Source: Trileptium ribeirensis (taxonomy: Eukaryota > Nematoda > Enoplea > Enoplida > Thoracostomopsidae). From it: a stretch of DNA of 64,000 nucleotides. The notes under the pieces are model-generated. The model made no database searches. It worked only from the letters and a program-made list of their open reading frames with translations, and had not been told where the DNA came from. Within the stretch, counting starts at the first letter, position 1, and each line of letters starts with the position of its first letter. Of this stretch, positions 58,736 to 64,000 are shown one piece after another. A program made the position numbers and the translations under genes. The DNA is taken from NCBI GenBank assembly GCA_030248225.1, contig JASANE010003329.1, positions 1-64,000 of the forward strand, in the 5' to 3' direction.

Positions 58736-58943
58736 TAAACATTTCGCGTTAAAACATTTTCTTGTGATCTGTCACAAGACAACAGCAGGTATCCCCAACT
58801 ACCGTAGGGTTCTAATCCACAAAATTTCAGAAACTTAAATGTTTTTATTAAACCCACAGTTCTGGAAAGGAATGCGTCGACTAAGGCAAACACATGAATC
58901 TCAAGTGTGCCTTTTCGAATGTCATCCTTAGAACGTTGGTAAT
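58736..58943 (-). CDS. Candidate extracellular domain exon (minus strand)
   Basis: Acceptor gaatttag, two bases completing a codon, then YQRSKDDIRKGTLEIHVFAL, VDAFLSRTVGLIKTF and FCGLEPYGSWGYLLLSCDRS. The frame remains open to 58636; the donor is unclear, so the lower border is approximate. L-L-L-S-C resembles the strand B pattern of the 44.6 kb exon. Its phase (two leading bases) is the same as the 44070-44155, 60265-60476 and 62238-62386 exons. The upstream intron begins inside the 151-bp satellite. Confidence 0.4.
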
Positions 58944-59029
58944 CTAAATTCCTTAAAACTGCTGAATTTTTCAAAGTACAGACGGAAGCTATGATGCTAT
59001 TACAAATTGATGCTTGCCAGTTTACTTTC

Positions 59030-60055
59030 ATTTACGCCTCAAATTGAATGCAAAGGTCATCGAGTGTCGCCTTTGGGTGACAATAATGCAGTGAGCGGTG
59101 CAGCTGATTTTAGTTTTGATAGATACCGGTTGAACAACACAGGCCATTGCTTTTCAGAAGTTTGGCTATAATAATTTTATTTGCGCCTCAAGTTGAGTGC
59201 ATACTTTATCGAATCTCACCGTTTGAGTGACATGCATGCAGTAAGCCGTGCAGGTGACTTTTAGTTTTGATTGATACCACAAGAACAACACAGTTCATTG
59301 TGTTTCAGAAGTTAGGCTATAATAATTTCATTTGCGCCTCAAAATGAATGCATACTTTATCGAATCTCACCGTTTGGGTGACATGCATGCAGTAAGCCGT
59401 GCAGATGACCTTTAGTTATTATTGATACCACTAGAGCAACACAGTTCATTGCTTTTCAGAAGTTAGGCTATAATAAATTCATTTGCGCTTCAAATTGAAT
59501 GCATACTTTGTCGAATCTCACCGTTTGGGTGACATGCATGCAGCAAGCCGCGCAGATGACCTTTAGTTATTATTGATATCACTAGAGCAATACAGTTCAT
59601 TGCTTGTCAGAAGTTAGGCTATAATAATTTCATTTGCGCCTCAATGCATACTTTATCGAATCTCACCGTTTGGGTGACATTCATGCAGTAAGCCGCGCAG
59701 ATGACCTTTAGTTATTATTGATACCACTAGAGCAACACAGTTCATTGCTTCTCAGATGTTAGGCTCTAATAATTTCATTGGCGCCTCAAATTGAATGCAT
59801 ACTTTATCGAATCTCACCGTTTGGGTGACATGCATTCAGTAAGCCGTGCAGCTGACCTTTAGTTGTTATTGATACCACTAGAGCAACACAGTTCATTGCT
59901 TCTCAGAAGTTAGGCTATAATAATTTCACTTGCGCCTCAAATTGAATGCATACTTTATCGAATCTCACCGTTTGGGTGACATGCACGCAGTAAATATTGC
60001 AGCTGACTTTTAGTTTTTGCTAATACCACTAGAACAACACAGTTCATTGCTGTAA
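59030..60055. repeat. Satellite, about 151-bp unit, seven copies
   Basis: The unit marker tttgcgcctcaaattgaatg (with variants) starts near 59031, 59182, 59332, 59482, 59633, 59785 and 59933. Shared parts are cgaatctcaccgtttgggtgacatgcatgcagtaagccg and gataccactagagcaac. The first and last copies are most diverged. The array lies between two candidate minus-strand coding exons. Confidence 0.95.
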
Positions 60056-60264
60056 TTTATACTGTGGAAATCCTGTTTTTTAATCTTAAATAAAAGCATA
60101 GGATTCGCGGCTCAGTTTCCAATAGCGTCACATTGCAGTTGCAACAGTTATAGCAGAAATATTAGAGATATTTCATTCATGCATATTTGTTATGTGATTT
60201 GTTTTGGTGACAGTTATAGATCACTATGTCAATGCTGAGTTATGAATTGTTAATATCTGAGTCT

Positions 60265-60476
60265 TCAGGTATTAACTACAAAAACATGGAAAGTCGTACA
60301 GTTTTGTAATTCTTTATTCCGATCGCCATCATCACTGTGTTTGAGCTGTTTTTGCGGTGCTAAGTTCTTGGCCGACGCCTTGCGAACGCGATTCCAACAT
60401 ATTGCCAAGACCACGAGAAGTAGGAGAAGCAGACAAATCACGATTGCCGGAATTAAGATAGTTGTATTTGCGGAAC
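60265..60476 (-). CDS. C-terminal exon: single transmembrane helix and short cytoplasmic tail
   Basis: Acceptor ctgttcgcag, two bases completing a codon, then SANTTILIPAIVICLLLLLL continuing VVLAICWNRVRKASAKN, a basic/acidic tail of about 42 residues, and a stop at 60265. Length 212 bp equals two bases plus 69 codons and a stop. A 21-23 residue hydrophobic helix followed at once by W-N-R-V-R-K is the classic stop-transfer of a type I membrane protein. No Tyr-based signalling motif is present in the tail. It is in phase with the exon types above. Confidence 0.65.
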
Positions 60477-61097
60477 CTGCGAACAGTTTTGTTAATATTG
60501 TTATATTCCCTCATGATCAAATATTGAATGAAACTTAACAGAAGTGCATGCAGGCTTTTCTAATAATTATAGATTTTTACGCCCACTAGAGCATAAACGT
60601 ATATTTCCGTACATATTTGAGATCTACGTAATTTAAACGTATATTTTATTGAAAAATTCTATTTTTGGTTTAGCTGAAACCAAAGTAAACAGTGTTCCCA
60701 CTCAGATGAAAAAAAACGAAACCACTAATGGTGGCAGAGAGCCCATACTAAAAAATGACACAACTACTCGTAATAAACGCAATCAACTTTTCTGAGCATC
60801 AATTTTTGTGGGACCACTCGCTGGGGCCGGAAATGTGTTGTTGACCCTTGGCAAAATGTTCGGTTTATCAGTTTGTGACTTTAAACTATTGTCTATAAAA
60901 CAAGCTCTGATTATATTGAATACTATCGTTTATACTGAGACTGCTTGACTATGTTATTTCAAGGGTTATCATGATTTTAAATGATTTATGGTGGACAAAC
61001 CCGATTTTTAAAATGTAGTCTGTCTTCGTTTTGGTCGGTTATGTATTGCGCGTAGGGCATCAAGGATAGTATATATCACGGTACGTATAAGTTTTTG

Positions 61098-61311
61098 GGC
61101 CCATGTCACCTTTAGGGGCCGGACGTTATACGTTAGAAAAAAACAGCTTAGAGCGGTGGGTTCGGGGGGCGGCAGCCCCAAGACTTAGGCTTAGGCTTAG
61201 CACATGGCTCATATAGAGACCTCAGCTTAGGCTAAGACTAAGGATAAGGCTTAGTATATCGAGAACGGCATGGCATGCATTTCACTTCCGCCCCTAAAGG
61301 TTACATTGGCC
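61098..61311. mobile_element. MITE with 8-bp target duplication (214 bp)
   Basis: The ends GGCCCATGTCACCTTTAGG and (inverted right end) GGCCAATGTAACCTTTAGG match at 17 of 19 positions. The octamer AGTTTTTG flanks both sides (61090-61097, 61312-61319), which suits a hAT-type insertion. The interior holds several copies of cttagg in both orientations, possible transposase binding sites. Confidence 0.8.
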
Positions 61312-62237
61312 AGTTTTTGGAACGTAGAATACGATAGTGTGGTCACCTAGATTCTAACAGGCACCGACGTAATTTGCAGTGTTTTCAAGGAGTTTAAGAT
61401 AGACCGGCAGTCAACCCCGTTTTACAAAAAAATTCGTTTGTCATCATTTATTTAGGTCTGCACCGTTTTCCCAACCTTTAAATTAGCTATTAGGGGTGTC
61501 ACGACTAACAGAACAGATGGTGTTCCTTAACTCCTACCAGACCCGCACTGAAGCCTTTAGTGGTTCCTGAAGTTTTGATGAGGTATATGCATCTGCCATT
61601 AATTCAGGTGATTAAACGTAATTCCAAATATTATAGATTGATAAACCCACTGTAGCTCTGTTTTACCCTCGCTAGCGAGATAATAATACTTTTATATTAT
61701 TCCTAGAATAATTTCACTAAAATTCAGTTTTCTCTAATAGTCATAAAATACTAAGCCTGATGCGGAACTTGATATATGTGCGGCAGCATAGTAAAAATGG
61801 AAGATGAAATCAATTCGGTTCACATTAAAAGTTGATTTTGATTGTGATTCCGATCGGTTCGATTTGATTCCTGTTCACAAACTAATTTCATTTGACATTT
61901 GAAATTGCCACATTCATACTAAAAATAGGTCAAGTTGAAGTTATGGGTGCAATACTAGATTAGCATCGCTTTTGAATGTCCAAAATTTTAAATCGATAGA
62001 CGCTTTAACGTTTGGCTAAAAATCCAAAGCTATATTCGTCTACTCTTGATAGAATTAAGTTTTTTAACTAAAAATTCAGAAACTCTTTTAGTGTCTTTAC
62101 AAAAGATATAAAATTATTATTTTTCGTGGTTTTCAAATTACGAACTATCGTGTGGAACTATGCTTGACACTAGCGCGGTCCACTTTAATATTGAGACAAC
62201 TAGTACAGATAACCAAATAATTTAAACTGTGCGTATA

Positions 62238-62386
62238 TTAATAAAACATCCATAAAACAGTTGCTATTGCACACAAACCGGCTTTTCCACTATCTGGTTT
62301 AGCACCATCTTCATTGAGTTTGGGCTTCGGCGTTACCTTAGCTTCAGTTCCTTTATCGATTTCAATTTCGGCTCCGTTTTTAATGT
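62238..62386 (-). CDS. C-terminal exon with hydrophobic end (possible GPI-anchor signal)
   Basis: Acceptor aaaattttag, two bases completing a codon, then IKNGAEIEIDKGTEAKVTPK, PKLNEDGAKPDSGKAG and a hydrophobic end LCAIATVLWMFY at the stop. Length 149 bp equals two bases plus 48 codons and a stop. Small residues (DSGKAG) before about 13 hydrophobic residues with no cytoplasmic tail is the form of a GPI-attachment signal. The phase equals that of the transmembrane exon 1.8 kb downstream, so the two could be alternative last exons. Confidence 0.55.
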
Positions 62387-62737
62387 CTAAAATTTTGCAA
62401 AAAATATACGTTTAACGATCACCATAAAAGCACATTTGTTTACCGATTCACTGGTTCCTGCACCGAACTGGCATAATAATCCTTTGGACCACACTATTTT
62501 GGGAGCAGGTCACGTTCAGTATGGTATCGTTGGAAAATCGTTTCGCATCGCACATGAAACCGGTTGCAACATAATTTTACACCACTTCGAGAAGCAACTT
62601 TAACTAACTTTTTAAACGGCAGGTCACGACCACTGTTTTATTGTGTATTAGTTTAAAACAGACTGCAATAAAACACATCGATACCTAGGCAAAATACAAA
62701 TAGTTGGAAAATTGTACCAGCTACGAAAACTACTACA

Positions 62738-63175
62738 ATGAAACTATGCAAAATGTCATTGCATAAAAGGTATTCTAACGTGGTGTTCCGAATTGCTAAA
62801 ATCAAAAAGATTTGTACTTTTACTACATTACCATTGCCCCACGAAAACAAGTCAACGTGCTTCATAGGAACGTGTCATGAAACTATGCAAAATAACACCG
62901 CATGAAAGGTATTATAACGTTGTATTCCGAATCGCTAAAATCAAAAAGTTTTGTACTTTTACTACATTGCCATTGCCCCACGTTAAAACAAGTCAATGTG
63001 CTTCATAGGAACGTGTCATGAAACTATGCAAAATGACAGTGCATGAAAAGTATTCTAACATTGTATTCCGAATTGCTAAAATCAAAAAGATTTGTACTTT
63101 TACTACATTGCCATTGCCCCACGTTAAAACAAGTCAATGTGCTTCATAGAAACGTGTCATTAATTTTCAGTGGTA
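62738..63175. repeat. Satellite, about 139-bp unit, three copies
   Basis: gaaactatgcaaaatgacattgcat-like starts near 62739, 62878 and 63019. Each copy continues through gtattccgaattgctaaaatcaaaaag and ends gtgcttcata(g)gaacgtgtcat. The copies are very similar. They lie in a putative intron of the Ig-like gene. Confidence 0.95.
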
Positions 63176-63471
63176 TAAACTTTTCCGCGGTAATAACAGT
63201 AAGCCTTAAAATACTTTGTATACAAAGTTTCTGTTTGTCATGGTGGTTGGGACTGTTCCAAAATGACACCAAATCAAATTTGAAATCGTATAAACGTAAA
63301 CAAGAATCAAATTAAAATGCCTAATATATCACGTGCGAGTGTTGTGTGTAAATTTATAATTACAGAAAAAGGCTAACAGATACGTCGATATTGTTGTTAA
63401 TTTGCAGCAACATTTTTAGGAAATCTATAATTGCATCTTACATCGAGTTTGTTGCATGACACTAACATTTT

Positions 63472-63608
63472 ATGTCGACATAGTAAGATTTAGACGCGTT
63501 CATAACTGAAATTTTGTCAGTGAATGGCGGTTCGGTGAAGCCTTGCAGCTCGACGTTGCACGCGTGTTGGCCACTGTTGAGTTCGTTGAGATTGAGTATT
63601 GATTTCTC
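63472..63608 (-). CDS. Ig-like domain exon, strand E-F region (minus strand)
   Basis: Acceptor tgtgttttag, then EKSILNLNELNSGQHACNVE, LQGFTEPPFTDKISV and MNASKSYYVDIKC to a stop at 63472. L-x-L-x-x-L-x-S-G-x-x-A-C is the common strand E-F pattern of V- or I-set Ig domains. The true end is probably a donor before the stop (gttatg near 63503 or gtcgac near 63486). Phase with the exon at 63784 does not match for the best donor, so the join is open. Confidence 0.5.
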
Positions 63609-63783
63609 CTAAAACACAAGTTTGTTATCGTTTTCATATTAGTGAGTTGCGTAATCACACGTAAGTTCGGGGTGTAATTTAGGGCTCGTATTCCTAAATG
63701 AGGATACCCTTCGACCGAAGTTAATTTTTTACTAATCTAAGATTAAATTTATCATACTCTGTCCTGCATTTATCACTACTCAC

Positions 63784-63970
63784 AGCTTATAGTGTTGTAA
63801 TAACACAATTCCAAAAGCGCATATTTCATGAGCCATTAAATCAAATATCAATGTACTGTTGAAATACTTTCCTGTAACGTCCGTTGAACTGTTGTCAAGA
63901 TATACATGACATTCGGAATATGTTTTGGGTTTTAGTAAAATGATAGTTTCCACATTCTTGTTCAATATTT
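63784..63970 (-). CDS. Candidate N-terminal part of an Ig-like domain (minus strand)
   Basis: An open frame with VETIILLKPKTYSECHVYLD, NSSTDVTGKYFNST and LIFDLMAHEICAFGI, ending LLQHYK before a strong donor (AAGCT then gtgagt). Two Cys and two N-glycosylation sequons (NSS/NST) suit an extracellular segment. The acceptor was not identified, so the upper border is approximate. Without the splice the frame stops at TGA two bases later. Confidence 0.4.
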
Positions 63971-64000
63971 GAAAGATCTTTTTTATCGTTACGAACAATA

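Noticed and set aside
61190..61260. Telomere-like TTAGGC repeats
   Set aside because: Only two to three copies in mixed orientation, and they lie inside a MITE with clear ends and target duplication.
62440..62560. Sushi (CCP) domain reading of the 62.5 kb segment (C..IVWSKGLLC)
   Set aside because: It needs a frame shift in mid-domain, while the unshifted frame is in phase with the next exon.
62653..62865. Hydrophobic minus-strand ORF of 70 codons (FIVVVFVAGTIFQLF)
   Set aside because: Lies mostly in the 139-bp satellite and is not kept open in the other copies in the same form.

Overview
This is a stretch of a metazoan nuclear genome, most likely an invertebrate. Real coding sequence occurs only as short exons with GT..AG introns whose acceptors mostly read TTTTAG or ATTTAG. 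Most other recognisable sequence is decayed transposons, miniature inverted-repeat elements (MITEs) and tandem repeats. There is no operon structure and no long intact ORF. A TATA box followed by a TCAGTT initiator near 51.1 kb would suit an arthropod, but I cannot name the species.

Layout. 1-5.3 kb: six tandem copies of the 5' half of a pogo/Tigger-type DDE transposase, followed once by its 3' half (to 6.0 kb). A second related transposase tail lies at 7.0-7.5 kb. 7.8-8.1 and 15.2-15.5 kb: two MITEs flanked by TTAA. 8.5-9.05 kb: a minisatellite. 9.1-14.9 kb: a GC-richer, non-coding block unusually dense in short perfect hairpins. 18.8-24.9 kb, minus strand: four well-supported exons of a CCCH zinc-finger gene resembling ZC3H3; its introns hold several TA-flanked MITEs. 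28.4-29.7 and 34.6-35.8 kb: two copies of a non-autonomous hAT element, the second with a perfect 8-bp target duplication. 32.3-33.4 kb: a dead Tc1/mariner transposase. 36.8-37.5 kb: a broken BEN-domain-like gene. 40.9-42.8 kb: minisatellite, a dispersed motif, and a chain of four hairpins in front of a TATA box. 44-64 kb, minus strand: scattered, phase-compatible exons that look like immunoglobulin-type extracellular domains, plus two alternative C-terminal exons (one GPI-like, one transmembrane). These are separated by two satellites, a MITE and a 776-bp tract almost without G on the plus strand.

How it fits together. The probable host genes are all on the minus strand: the ZC3H3-like nuclear RNA-processing gene and one or two Ig-like surface-protein genes. 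The rest is transposon and satellite sequence around and inside their introns. The Ig-like locus with alternative membrane anchors and the G-less satellite are the least expected parts.
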